DNA of 64,000 nt from the NCBI RefSeq assembly GCF_037338445.1, contig NZ_CP147838.1, positions 3,472,001-3,536,000 on the forward strand, given 5' to 3'. Positions 33,952 through 43,141 of this stretch are shown here, one piece after another. The DNA comes from Salinibaculum sp. SYNS191. GTDB lineage: Archaea > Halobacteriota > Halobacteria > Halobacteriales > Haloarculaceae. Below the pieces are notes generated by a model. That model was not told where the DNA came from and searched no databases. It saw only the letters and a list, made by a program, of their open reading frames with translations. Each line of letters starts with the position of its first letter. Positions within the stretch are counted from its first letter, which is position 1. Position numbers and translations under genes: made by a program.

Positions 33952-34383
33952 CTACCGAACAACGGAGACGAGGACAGGTGAACGCCGCATAACCGTCTCG
34001 GCGACACTCCCCAGGGGAAGGGGTGATTCGTCGTCCCGACCGTGGCTCCCCATGATTATGTGATCGATGTCGTTCCCCTCGGCGTAGTCGACGATAGCCC
34101 GCCACGGTTCGCCCGTATCGACCGCAGTGGTTATCTCCGTACCATGACTGGAAGCCAGTTCACGAGCGTCGTCCAGCACGTCGTCGGTCTCGTCCCGAGC
34201 ATCGGTGTACCACGATTCGAACTGGTCTTGCGCGGGGGAGCCGTCACCGTCGTTCCACGCGTCGTGTGGCGTCATGACAGAAAGGACTGTAATCTCGGCC
34301 TCGGAGTACGTCGTCACCGCGTACTCAAGCCCCTCCAGAGACTTTGGCGAGCCGTCCACAGGGACGAGGATTTGCCGTGTCAT
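33952..34383 (-). CDS. Universal stress protein UspA
   Basis: A 143-residue UspA-fold protein. ILVPVDGSPKSLEGLEYAV opens the nucleotide loop, and the C-terminal signature GSHGRDDESPLPLGSVAETV matches the ATP-binding G-2x-G-9x-G-S motif. It lies beside a decayed UspA gene that belongs to the same family but is not an obvious recent copy. Probably a stress-induced nucleotide-binding protein. Confidence 0.9.
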   Translation of the reverse strand: MTRQILVPVDGSPKSLEGLEYAVTTYSEAEITVLSVMTPHDAWNDGDGSPAQDQFESWYTDARDETDDVLDDARELASSHGTEITTAVDTGEPWRAIVDYAEGNDIDHIIMGSHGRDDESPLPLGSVAETVMRRSPVLVSVVR

Positions 34384-34650
34384 TACTGCCTTTCAAACGA
34401 CGAACGTAGAAAAGTCTACAGGCAGGTCACTCTCTAACAGACTTGCGTTGCCCACTATCGTTGCAGGTTACAGAGTCAGCGCACTGTCTCTGTCTTTGGC
34501 CGGCCCACCTGAGTGTAACTCCAAAGTACAGTCCCATTGGCTGTGGCAGCGCATACCAGCGACTCGGGGGCTGCCAGGCGACCTTAGGTGTAAAACAGTT
34601 CACAAGTGTCTGGCTCGTAGGGTCTCTCACTTCATCCGTCCAGGATTCGT
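34384..34650. other. Gene-free, lower-GC spacer
   Basis: I see no credible gene, RNA or repeat in these 267 bp between the UspA and HalOD1 genes. Short open frames here lack haloarchaeal amino acid composition. It may carry the UspA promoter at its left end. Confidence 0.5.
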
Positions 34651-35004
34651 TCACTGAGTCTTCGAAGACGTTTCGTGGCCGCTATCCAGGGTAACCTTCC
34701 CCGTCGCGGTGACTCTGACCCGGTAGCCGTGGTATCTGAAGCGGACTTCTGCCGACGCATCAGGGACTTCGTCCATCGCAAGTTGCGGCGCGAATAACGA
34801 GTCGAGTGCATCGGGTTCGATAGCCGCGTAGATCGGTTCGAGAGCTACCGGGTCGACACCTTCTGCTTCGGCTACAGCGTCGACGACCCGTTCGCTCAAC
34901 GGTCGGTTCGAGGGTTCCTCTGTCGGCGCTGTATCAATTGTGAGGTCTGTCACGGTGGTCGGGCAAACGCGCTTCCGAAAGATAGGCGTAGTATCTGGAT
35001 GCAC
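34651..35004 (-). CDS. HalOD1 output-domain protein
   Basis: Up to 117 residues, with HalOD1 features: SERVVDAVAEAEGVDPVAL, IYAAIEPDALDSLFAP, then strands VRFRYHGYRVRVTATGKVTL. The start is uncertain. GTG 35004 gives the longest frame, while GTG 34953 (MTDLTIDTAP) gives a more typical N-terminus of 100 residues. The protein is paralogous to the one at 13.1 kb and lies beside a large GAF-domain activator, which fits a signalling role. Confidence 0.72.
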   Translation of the reverse strand: MHPDTTPIFRKRVCPTTVTDLTIDTAPTEEPSNRPLSERVVDAVAEAEGVDPVALEPIYAAIEPDALDSLFAPQLAMDEVPDASAEVRFRYHGYRVRVTATGKVTLDSGHETSSKTQ

Positions 35005-35148
35005 AGCCAGCGGTCGTAACGATGGCTATCAGTCTAGCCATTGCCGTTGTTGCTCGGACCTGCCCCCACACTTCGCACGAGCTGACGTTCCAGTCGGCGA
35101 ATAGACGGTCCGTGCGGGACGATACGCAGCATACTCCCGGGAACCCGC

Positions 35149-38100
35149 TCACTGCTCTGCAGGGCCTTCCTCGAAGAAGTACTGGAAGATTTTGCGTTGC
35201 GCCCGCCGCGTGTGACTGGTGAACGTCGGTTGGGAGATGTCGAGTATCTCCGCAATCTCGCTGGCCGTTTGCGTCCGCGGCTCTTCGAAATAGCCGTTGA
35301 AATAGGCGGTCTGGAGAACTTCGAGTTGTCGGGCAGTCAAGTTTTCGAGTGCCGCTGATCGGAACCCTTTGCTCGTCCGCTCGGGCCGCTCGCGTGTCCG
35401 CTGTGCGACGAGCGTCGCGTTAGAATATCGCTCCTGGAACGCCTCGACGAACTCTCTGACTTCGGCATCCGTCGCGAGGTCGATCGTGACCGTCGCATCC
35501 GATTCCGTCGCGTCCAGTTGTCTGAGCAGTCCGCCGTGGTCCAGCACGGTTTCGGCCAGCGAGCCACTCTCTAACTTTGCCTCGAACATGCAGACCGGGG
35601 CGTCCCCCTCAGTACATTCCGACACCACTCTGAGGTCCGTCATAGCTAATTCCCCACCGGCCTCGACAATCTCCGCCGCTCGCGCCCCACGTGTCGAGAA
35701 GAACGCACGCAGGCCGCCATCGGACCGGGGAACGAGTGTTTCGAGCGAGAACTCACACCCCGTCTTCTGTACGAGATTCACGATTCCAAGGCCCATCTCG
35801 TCCATGGCAAATTCCAGCTCCGTGAGCTCATCGCTGATGAGGGCCTTCTTACTCTCGATCGCGTTGATGGCGTAGGCGATTGTCTGCCCCAGCTCTGCCA
35901 ACACCGCCTGTTCGAGTTCGTCGAACACACCCGGTTGCCCGGCGTAGATGACGAGGAGCCCATAGAGGGTCCCCTCATAGACGAGTGGAAGCGCGATGCA
36001 GGCGTGGTAGCCCCGACTGAGCGCTGGTCGTCGCCACGGTTCGAACGAGGGGTCGTCGAGGATGTTGTTGACGACCTGTGCTTCGTGGGTTCTGACTGCT
36101 TTCCCACTGGGCCCTTTTCCAGTCGGTGTCTCGTCGACGGTCACTGTGATTTCGTCGAGATAGCCTTTCTCGGCTCCGGCCGCCTCACAGGGGGTTACCT
36201 CGTCGGTCACCGAATCACGGGCCCCGATCCACGCCATCTCGTACGGTCCGACGCTGGCCAACTGCTCACAGACTGCCTCCTCAATCTCCTCGCGCGTCGA
36301 GGCCTGTACGAGGGCCTGGTCGATGTTCCGGATGGTCGTGTTAATCCGGTTGAGTCGTTCGAGCGTTGTGTTCTGCTCTTCGAGGGTCTTCTCGCGCTCG
36401 TGGAGTTGCCGCTCGCGGTCGGCGCGGGTACAGGCGGCTTCGACGGTTGCAGCGGTCGTCTCGATGAAGTCTCGCTCGATGGCAGTGAAGCCGCCGGGTG
36501 TCGTGGTCGCCGTGATGAACGCCCCCTGCTGAGCCAGGGGCACAGCGATGAGTTGCGTCACGTCGCTTCCGAAACCGTGGTCAGAGGCGTCGATAACTGC
36601 CGGTTCGTTCGAGACGAACACCTCCCAGATGGGGCTGGACGGCCCATCGTACAACGTGGCCAGCGGCAGCGTGTCCGCTGCACGTGGTGTCTGGCCTGCC
36701 GCCGTAAGCTCCCCCGTTTCTGTCTCGTACGTGGCGACGGCGGTAAGCGGTAGTTGGAGCGACTGGGTGGCGTATTTCGCGGTCAGGTCCGCAATCTCTG
36801 CCACCGTTGCAGCCTCCATCAATTCCCGACTCATGTCGTTGAGTGCGGCCAGTTGAGCCTCGCGCCGCTGTTGTTCGAGTTCGTGACTCACCCACTGACC
36901 CATCACCTCCAGGAACGTCTGTTCGGCGTCGGTGTACGGACGGTCCCGTGGTGTCGTATCACAGAACGCGAGCGTCCCGTAACATCCCGTGCCGTCCGTG
37001 ACTCTTACACCGAAATAGCTCGTCAGTCCGCCGTCTGTATAGACCGGGTCGTCGTCCCACCCGAGTTCACGGACATCGGGGGCCCCGATCGGCTCGTCCT
37101 GTGCAACGGTCGCGTGACAGAACTGCCCCGGTTTCGCCTGCATCTCGGGGACGCCAACGAAGGACTCCCGGGTCGCCGGTCCGGCGACGTATTCGTTCTC
37201 GATGATATCGTCATCCGGATGATACCGCGTCAGATAGCCCTGGTCGAGGCCGAAGCGGTCACACCCGAGTTCGAGAACGCACTCCATCTTCTCCTCGAAG
37301 GAATACGCTCCGTCGGCGATAATCTCGTAGAGTTCTCGGAGAGAGCGCTCGCGGTGTTGTCGCTCTAATTCGGACTCGACCCACTGACTCATTAGATAAT
37401 GAAACGTTCGCTCAGCCTCTGAGAACGGTTCGTCGCGTGGTTCGGTCGAGATAAAGAAGAATGTCCGGTCGCTACTGCTGTCCAGGTTGAGACACGCCCC
37501 GACGTACGATTGAATATTGAACTTCCGACGGACAGGGGTATCTCCCACTCCGTCTTCGACCGGGTTCGAAACACTCACTATCGTCTCTTTGTCGATGACT
37601 TCCGAACAGTACGTTTCCGAGAGGGCCAGCCTCGTCCCCGGCTGGAAGTGGTCGTGGGAATCACTCACCCGCGTAATCTCAAACAGGTCGTTTTCGGGAT
37701 CGACCTGGGCAATCGCCCCCAAGTCCATCTCGAAGACGTCGCACCCCAGATCGAACAGCGCCTGCAGTTTCTCTTCGAAGTCCCGGCCTGGATCAGACGT
37801 GATATCGTACAGTTGCCGCTGGTGTTGCTGCCACTCCTGGAGCGTCATCCGCGCTTGCGTCCGGTCGCGGAGTGTCCCCAGCATCCGCTCGACGTGACGC
37901 CCAGAGTCGTCGGGACCCAGGTACTCCTCCGGCGGTGTATAATACACGTTGTTGGTAACTGTGCCGTCGTAGATGAGGTGGGGATGAGTCTGTATCACCT
38001 TCCTGATAACGTCGGGGTCGAACGCCGTCCGGTCATACTGACAGAGGCCGATACAATTCTCGTTGTCGAAGAGGCGGTTGATTTTTGCCTCGTACTCCAG

Positions 38101-38580
38101 GAACTGCTCCATCGTCGCGGCCTCTCCATGGAGCCACGTCGTCTCGGCAACAACCCGCAGGGCTGAGTACTCCTCCGTGGCTTCCGTAATAGCGTCGGCA
38201 TAGAAGTCGACCATCTCGTCGGGGTCGAACTCTTGGGTATCGAGATACGTCTCCTCGACGCTCCGGAACGAGAGCTGGCCAGATTCGAGCGCCGCGTCGA
38301 CATCCACGCCACCATCCCGGAGCGCACTCAGCAACGACTCTCTCGACAGGTCGTCGACGATGTATAGACAGCGGTCACCACGCTCTAGCCCGTGCCGGAG
38401 AAACGGGACGAGAGCCTGGAGCTGTTCTTTTTGGTTTTCGTAGACGAGTGCGAAGTGGTCACCACAGTGGTGGCAGTCCAGCGATTCGACTGGCCCATCG
38501 AACTCTGCGCTTGTTTGCAGCGCTTCGGCGCCGCTCTCGAGACTCAGGAAGTCACAATCGGTGTGCTGTGTGTTGCTCAT
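35149..38580 (-). CDS. Multi-sensor MEDS/GAF transcriptional activator (bacterio-opsin activator HTH-10 type)
   Basis: A 1143-residue regulator. Residues 35-205 resemble a MEDS (DcmR-type sensory) domain with CHHCGDH at its start. Four GAF-like domains follow at about 255-410, 420-570, 590-740 and 775-935; the first two are paralogous (YDITSDPGRDFEEKLQ and YEIIADGAYSFEEKME). The C-terminus has the bacterio-opsin activator sensor region and an HTH-10 DNA-binding domain (LTARQLEVLQTAYFNGYFEE). It probably integrates small-molecule or redox signals and activates unknown genes. No kinase domain is present. Confidence 0.88.
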   Translation of the reverse strand: MSNTQHTDCDFLSLESGAEALQTSAEFDGPVESLDCHHCGDHFALVYENQKEQLQALVPFLRHGLERGDRCLYIVDDLSRESLLSALRDGGVDVDAALESGQLSFRSVEETYLDTQEFDPDEMVDFYADAITEATEEYSALRVVAETTWLHGEAATMEQFLEYEAKINRLFDNENCIGLCQYDRTAFDPDVIRKVIQTHPHLIYDGTVTNNVYYTPPEEYLGPDDSGRHVERMLGTLRDRTQARMTLQEWQQHQRQLYDITSDPGRDFEEKLQALFDLGCDVFEMDLGAIAQVDPENDLFEITRVSDSHDHFQPGTRLALSETYCSEVIDKETIVSVSNPVEDGVGDTPVRRKFNIQSYVGACLNLDSSSDRTFFFISTEPRDEPFSEAERTFHYLMSQWVESELERQHRERSLRELYEIIADGAYSFEEKMECVLELGCDRFGLDQGYLTRYHPDDDIIENEYVAGPATRESFVGVPEMQAKPGQFCHATVAQDEPIGAPDVRELGWDDDPVYTDGGLTSYFGVRVTDGTGCYGTLAFCDTTPRDRPYTDAEQTFLEVMGQWVSHELEQQRREAQLAALNDMSRELMEAATVAEIADLTAKYATQSLQLPLTAVATYETETGELTAAGQTPRAADTLPLATLYDGPSSPIWEVFVSNEPAVIDASDHGFGSDVTQLIAVPLAQQGAFITATTTPGGFTAIERDFIETTAATVEAACTRADRERQLHEREKTLEEQNTTLERLNRINTTIRNIDQALVQASTREEIEEAVCEQLASVGPYEMAWIGARDSVTDEVTPCEAAGAEKGYLDEITVTVDETPTGKGPSGKAVRTHEAQVVNNILDDPSFEPWRRPALSRGYHACIALPLVYEGTLYGLLVIYAGQPGVFDELEQAVLAELGQTIAYAINAIESKKALISDELTELEFAMDEMGLGIVNLVQKTGCEFSLETLVPRSDGGLRAFFSTRGARAAEIVEAGGELAMTDLRVVSECTEGDAPVCMFEAKLESGSLAETVLDHGGLLRQLDATESDATVTIDLATDAEVREFVEAFQERYSNATLVAQRTRERPERTSKGFRSAALENLTARQLEVLQTAYFNGYFEEPRTQTASEIAEILDISQPTFTSHTRRAQRKIFQYFFEEGPAEQ

Positions 38581-39111
38581 GGATGGCTTGTGCGCCGGCG
38601 TTTGTGGCCCCGGATGCCCGCAACGGTCGCGTGTTCAGTCGGTCGGCGATGTCGTTTCACCGTCGTCCCAGTCGATAGCCGCCAGGGGAGAGTGGGAATG
38701 CGGTCTCAGTGACCGGCTCACCCGGACAGGTCTCGCTACCCCCATGCCGTTCTGGATGTTCCGTGAGGCGTAGCGGCGGACTGTTCTAAAAAGTTCTCTT
38801 GCAATCACATATGTATGGTTGCTAGTAACCCAATTTTACTGAAAGGACTATGTTATGTAGTTACTACTTCCCTTGAAAGCGACGACTTCAGCACCCCTTC
38901 TCTTAGAGCCGCTGTCTCGTCCACACCTGAGTTCTCACACCTCCGAAAACGACCGAATCCGTTCGGTCTGCATACACTATTTTGCCGACAACCTCCCGTT
39001 CGATAACCTCTGGGCGACCGTACTCACCAGCGATTCGACAGTAGCCACCTTTGGTGCAGAGTCACTCACGCCCCGCGAGAGTGTTAATATCTGGCATGCC
39101 GTAGCTGGCCC
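38581..39111. other. AT-richer intergenic region with an inverted repeat
   Basis: No gene is supported in these 531 bp. An AT-rich core around 38790-38870 contains the palindrome ACATATGT and inverted arms TAGTAAC (38823-38829) and GTTACTA (38860-38866). It may hold control sites for the large GAF activator or for the downstream microprotein. Confidence 0.45.
39084..39090 (+). promoter_or_regulatory. TATA box of the zinc microprotein gene
   Basis: TTAATAT lies 22-28 nt before ATG 39112 and fits a leaderless transcript, supporting this very short gene as real. Confidence 0.6.
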
Positions 39112-39270
39112 ATGAAGTGTACGCGTTGCGGACAGAGAGAGGGGGAACGCGGGGAGATGATTTTCAAGAGCGACGCCATCGTCATCGTCTATCTGTGCGT
39201 GCAGTGCGCGGAGTCGGTGCTCCGCGACGACGAGGAGGTCACGGCCATCGTCCCGTCGCTCGACCGGTGA
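39112..39270 (+). CDS. Small zinc-ribbon microprotein
   Basis: A 52-residue protein with CTRC at residues 3-6 and CVQC near residues 29-32, a four-cysteine zinc ribbon of the kind common among haloarchaeal microproteins. It begins MKCTRCGQREGERG and ends VTAIVPSLDR. A well-placed TATA box supports expression. The function is unknown; related small zinc proteins affect biofilm and metabolism in Haloferax. It shares its opening MKCxRC with the microprotein at 59.8 kb. Confidence 0.72.
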   Translation: MKCTRCGQREGERGEMIFKSDAIVIVYLCVQCAESVLRDDEEVTAIVPSLDR

Positions 39271-39595
39271 CGACGCGTCTGGTGTCGGGTTTCGAGGGAC
39301 CTGCTCTCCGAGGGGAGCGCAACCGTCGCCGACGACAGCGAGGACGGATGTACTGTGTCGCCCCGTCAGGTACCCTGTGACATCACTCTCCCCTATCCAG
39401 TAGTTACAGTTAATAAAGTACCAAACATGCAAAGACTCGTGGGAACTGTGAGTCCCACATCCTCTGACAGTGTCCCGACAGAACTCATCACATTCCCTTT
39501 CGGGACATTTTCTGACCCCTGACAAGCGGTAGGCACTTCCACCCTGCATCGAGCGCGGCGACGCCACGGCCGGTTACGGCGTTCTCGACTCCCAG
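39271..39595. other. Intergenic region with no gene seen
   Basis: These 325 bp hold no convincing reading frame. An AT-rich stretch at 39400-39430 and pyrimidine tracts could be the terminator zone of the minus-strand membrane protein gene that ends at 39596. Confidence 0.45.
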
Positions 39596-40726
39596 TCAGA
39601 CGCTGGCAATCAGCAACTGAGCGGCTTTCGGGAGGACGATACTGACCAGCAGTTGCGACCAGATACTGAACGTCGCGGGATACTCGTTCGTCGCGCTCAC
39701 CCTCTCCATTCGCTGTCTGATCTCGTCGACCATCTCCTGGTCGTCCTGTGACACTGTGTAGGCGGTGATGTCCCACGGGTCGTCCGTGTACTTCTGTTCC
39801 ACCTGTTTGAGTCGGTGCAACTCCCGCCGTTTCTCCCGGCGCATGAACCGGTGCAACGTGAAGACGCCGTAGGCGACGGTCGCCACTGTCGCGACCCACG
39901 CCGTCGTGAAGATGACGTTCGTCGTCGCCGTCGGCCCCCACTCGGCGACCGAGAGCACCGGTCCGTAGGTGACGAGTGCGAACGCGATCAGCCCTGCAAC
40001 CATGTAGTAGTAGGCGTGCTTGATGAGTTCACCGAGCGGTCGCAAGCCACCCAGTCCCTCCGGGTCGCGAAAGTCGATACCGATGTCCGACCGCCACAGA
40101 CGCCACGGCGCGATGAGTTCGACCGACAGGTAGACGGCGAAGAACTGAGCAGCGATCGAGGCCCAGATCGGGTTGACGACCATCCAGCCAATCACCGCCG
40201 AGAGCCCCTTGTCCTGATAGATGGCGACCGGCCCGCCCAGCGCGAGCACCCGGACGTAATTCAGGAGGACCGCAGAGACGAAAAACGCCCACGGGAGCCA
40301 GTCCGGCACGATGTCGATCAGTTTGTCGGGGTCGCGCGTCCGGTCCGCGATGTTCATCTCCCGCGTGACCTGGTGGTAGCGCCTGCGGAGTGCCCGTGAG
40401 CCGTAGACAGCGCCCAGCAGGGCAATCGGTTGCAGGACGAAAAATGGATTCTGGAGATAGACGACGGGGTCCCCGACGAGGTACGCCCGACCGTTCAGGA
40501 CCGGGACGATAGTACCGATGAGGACGAGGGCGTAGAGGTACGACGGCGGCGTCTCCCCTGGCAGCCACTCGGAGAGCCTGCCGAATCCGAGTTTCCGGGC
40601 CAGTCTATCCAGCCACAGGTCCTCTGTGAACGTCGCCGTGAGTTCGTCCTCGTCGAGCGCATCCATCACGGCCCCGGGTTCCTCGGTGTCAGCGCTGACA
40701 CCACCTGAAGTGTCTGCACCTGCCAT
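39596..40726 (-). CDS. Multi-helix membrane protein of unknown function
   Basis: A 376-residue protein with an acidic soluble N-terminus of about 60 residues, about seven to eight membrane helices between residues 60 and 310, and a charged C-terminal domain containing KYTDDPWDITAYTVSQDD. I do not recognise the family. ATG 40726 is preferred to 40735 because a TATTTA element sits 25-30 nt upstream of it. It is last in a minus-strand run of three genes with another membrane protein and a winged-helix protein. Confidence 0.7.
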   Translation of the reverse strand: MAGADTSGGVSADTEEPGAVMDALDEDELTATFTEDLWLDRLARKLGFGRLSEWLPGETPPSYLYALVLIGTIVPVLNGRAYLVGDPVVYLQNPFFVLQPIALLGAVYGSRALRRRYHQVTREMNIADRTRDPDKLIDIVPDWLPWAFFVSAVLLNYVRVLALGGPVAIYQDKGLSAVIGWMVVNPIWASIAAQFFAVYLSVELIAPWRLWRSDIGIDFRDPEGLGGLRPLGELIKHAYYYMVAGLIAFALVTYGPVLSVAEWGPTATTNVIFTTAWVATVATVAYGVFTLHRFMRREKRRELHRLKQVEQKYTDDPWDITAYTVSQDDQEMVDEIRQRMERVSATNEYPATFSIWSQLLVSIVLPKAAQLLIASV

Positions 40727-40750
40727 ACTCGACATACTGTCGAGCGATAG

Positions 40751-40756
40751 TAAATA
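40751..40756 (-). promoter_or_regulatory. TATA element of the membrane protein gene
   Basis: TATTTA on the minus strand lies 25-30 nt before ATG 40726. Confidence 0.5.
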
Positions 40757-40940
40757 ATCAGCCCTGCTGGTGCCCTTCGTTCTCCTCAGTATGTATCAGA
40801 TATTCGTCTGTCAAAATTCTTCCGAGATGTTACGTGTCAGCCACGAACCGATGCGGTGCCGCGCGGCGTTCTGCGCTGTCGCTCGCGATGCACTCGCTGT
40901 ATGGGGCAGAGACACTGAGTCTCACAGTCGCGGGTGCGCC

Positions 40941-41438
40941 CTACCCTTTCCGACCGCGACCCAGCATCCGGTCGGCGAGCGACCCCAGGGACTTGATGGC
41001 GACGTTGATGTAGAGGCCCACGAGAAACGCGACGGCGCCGAACAGCGCGGATGCGTCGGTCGGCGTGTTCCCCGTCTGGAGGAGGACGACGTAGAAGCCG
41101 GCCCCGAGCACCCACGCCGCCGGGATTCGCATCCCCATCTCGACGATGGCCCTGACTTCCCCCGGTTCGTCGTACTCCTCGAGGCCGGACATCAACTTCG
41201 TGAAGATGTACCCGAGCGCGCCCAGCGTCGCGTACACGTAGACGAAAAGCGGGACTGCGAGAGTCCCTGTCTCGTCCGGTGCCGGGGGTGGCGGTGTCAT
41301 GACGCCCGTCCCGTAGGGGTCCAGCGAAATCGCCACCCCGGCCAGCGTGAGCGCACCGAACAACCCGTACACCAGCCAGTTGTCGAGTGCAATCCACGTG
41401 GTTTGCTGTGTCTCCTCCTCTGCCGTCGCATCACTCAT
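40941..41438 (-). CDS. Four-helix membrane protein of unknown function
   Basis: A 165-residue protein with a short acidic N-terminus, four hydrophobic segments, a Pro-rich loop (MTPPPPAPDETG) between the first two, and a basic end GRGRKG. No known family is recognised. A TATA box at 41463 fixes the leaderless start. Its neighbours on both sides are same-strand genes of unknown function, suggesting a functional cluster. Confidence 0.68.
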   Translation of the reverse strand: MSDATAEEETQQTTWIALDNWLVYGLFGALTLAGVAISLDPYGTGVMTPPPPAPDETGTLAVPLFVYVYATLGALGYIFTKLMSGLEEYDEPGEVRAIVEMGMRIPAAWVLGAGFYVVLLQTGNTPTDASALFGAVAFLVGLYINVAIKSLGSLADRMLGRGRKG

Positions 41439-41462
41439 GACCCGTGATAGCACACCGCGTCG

Positions 41463-41469
41463 TATAAAA
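41463..41469 (-). promoter_or_regulatory. TATA box of the 41-kb membrane protein gene
   Basis: TTTTATA on the minus strand lies 25-31 nt before ATG 41438, canonical spacing for a leaderless mRNA. Confidence 0.7.
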
Positions 41470-41635
41470 TTTCATCGTGTTGAGGGGAGTGCGAGCAGTG
41501 GGGCCGTCGCAGTCGCGCCAGCCGACAGTAGCCCCGATTTCCGTCTGTTCTGGCGTCCGTGCCACAGCAGAGACTCGGCTGTTCGACCGCCGTCGACGCG
41601 TTCTGTTGGTCTGGCTACGGCTCGGACGCCCGCAC

Positions 41636-41983
41636 TCAGACCGGGCTGTTCTCGTTAAAGACTCCCAGCAGTTCGCCCAGAAGAACATCGGCGGAGTCGT
41701 GGCCTCGATAGTGAACGGTCCCGGTGTGCCTGTCGAACGTGAGCCAGCCACGGTCTTCCAGTTTCGGGAGGTGACAGTGCAGGAGCTTCGAGCGCAGCCC
41801 GGCCGACAGCTCCGGCGGCAACCGTCTCTCGATGTGCTCCTCGACTTCGTCGAGACGCGCGACGTGAGACTGCGTGTAATTCTCGAAATAGTGGATGACT
41901 TCCCGGCGAAGGCTGTCACTCAGCACCTCGCACAACCGGTCGACCCGTTCTGCCTTGTCAGGATAACACGCGCCCGACGACAT
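41636..41983 (-). CDS. Winged-helix DUF7344-like protein
   Basis: A 115-residue protein with the haloarchaeal DUF7344 pattern: VLSDSLRREVIHYFENY, an acidic helix, LHCHLPKLEDRGWLTFDRHTGTV forming the recognition helix and wing. It is probably a DNA-binding regulator without an effector domain. An AT-rich element near 42011-42018 on the minus strand could be its TATA box. It lies upstream of two unknown membrane proteins that it may control. Confidence 0.75.
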   Translation of the reverse strand: MSSGACYPDKAERVDRLCEVLSDSLRREVIHYFENYTQSHVARLDEVEEHIERRLPPELSAGLRSKLLHCHLPKLEDRGWLTFDRHTGTVHYRGHDSADVLLGELLGVFNENSPV

Positions 41984-42208
41984 ATATGACGAATTATACC
42001 TTCTACTAACATAAATTTGTGTGGTTCTCCCCCCCTTGATAAATACACATAGGTGGAAAACCCGCTCGTATATTCATATAACTAAAATAATGGCAGAAAA
42101 ATCGGACAATTGTCTGGGCGAGAGTGGGGCTGTGCGCTCACACTCCTCGGGCAGGGCGACGCCGCCGCGTCGTTCGACCGACTGCCGCGGCCGGCGGCGT
42201 CGCTGTCG

Positions 42209-42958
42209 TCACTGACTCACGTACCCGCCGTCGACGACCATCGCCTCGCCGGTGACGAACGACGCCTCGTCGGAGCAGAGCCACACGACGGGGTCGCCGA
42301 TTTCTCGGGGCTGTCCGAGCCGTCCCATCGGCGTCGCCGCGACGGCCTGGTCGATGGTCTCCTGGTCCGACCCCGCGACCATCGGCGTCTCGATGACGCC
42401 CGGACAGACGGCGTTGACGCGGAGCCCTTCGCCGCTGTACTCCAGGGCTGCGGTCTTCGTCAGCCCGATGACGCCGAACTTGCTCGCGGTGTACGGGCTG
42501 ATGTTCGGGAAGCCGACCTGTCCGGCTATCGACGCCGTGTTGACGATTGCACCCTCCCCGTCAGCCAGCATCGCGGGAATCTCGGCTCGCATCGCCTGGA
42601 AGACCCCCTTCAGGTTGACGTCGATGACCTGCTCGAAGTTGTCCAGCGGCTGGTCGGCCAGCGGTTCGTTGTCTCCCTCGATGCCGGCGTTGTTGAACGC
42701 GAAGTCGAGCCTGCCGTAGGCGTCCGTCGCCGTCTCGACCATCGCGTCGACGTCGTCCGGGTCGCTGACGTCTGTCTGTACGAACCTCGCCTCGCCGCCG
42801 GCATCCTCGATGTCGGCGACCGTCCCTTCGCCGCCGTCCGCGTCGACGTCCGCGACGACGACGCTCGCTCCCGCTTCGGCGAAGCGCCTGGCCGTCGCCT
42901 CGCCGATGCCGCTACTCGCTCCCGTTACAATCGCGACTCGGTTCTGAAAGTCTGGCAT
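42209..42958 (-). CDS. Short-chain dehydrogenase/reductase
   Basis: A 249-residue classical SDR. The nucleotide motif TGASSGIG is at residues 13-20, NNAG near residue 90, and the catalytic Ser-Tyr-Lys set is in NTASIAGQVGFPNISPYTASKFG. ADVDADGG after the second strand suggests NAD(H) preference. It ends with the usual FVTGEAMVVDGGYVSQ. The substrate is unknown; it resembles 3-oxoacyl-ACP reductase or glucose 1-dehydrogenase members. ATG 42958 gives the conserved N-terminus. Confidence 0.92.
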   Translation of the reverse strand: MPDFQNRVAIVTGASSGIGEATARRFAEAGASVVVADVDADGGEGTVADIEDAGGEARFVQTDVSDPDDVDAMVETATDAYGRLDFAFNNAGIEGDNEPLADQPLDNFEQVIDVNLKGVFQAMRAEIPAMLADGEGAIVNTASIAGQVGFPNISPYTASKFGVIGLTKTAALEYSGEGLRVNAVCPGVIETPMVAGSDQETIDQAVAATPMGRLGQPREIGDPVVWLCSDEASFVTGEAMVVDGGYVSQ

Positions 42959-43141
42959 CTGAACCACTCGTCTCGATATCGTGCCGCCGGCGACCTGTAC
43001 CCGCAGCATAATTATTAATTGTCGGGAATTGTGGGTGCGCTTATTAGCTTTCGTCGGCACTGAAATTCCGTGTTCTCCCGTCGGTGGGGACGCGACGCCA
43101 GCCAGCACGGCGAGGGGCTGGGGTCGACCCGTGGGCCGACC

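Noticed and set aside
32594..39600. Integrated element with integrase at tRNA-Thr
   Set aside because: No integrase, transposase or duplicated tRNA end could be found, so only compositional difference is reported.
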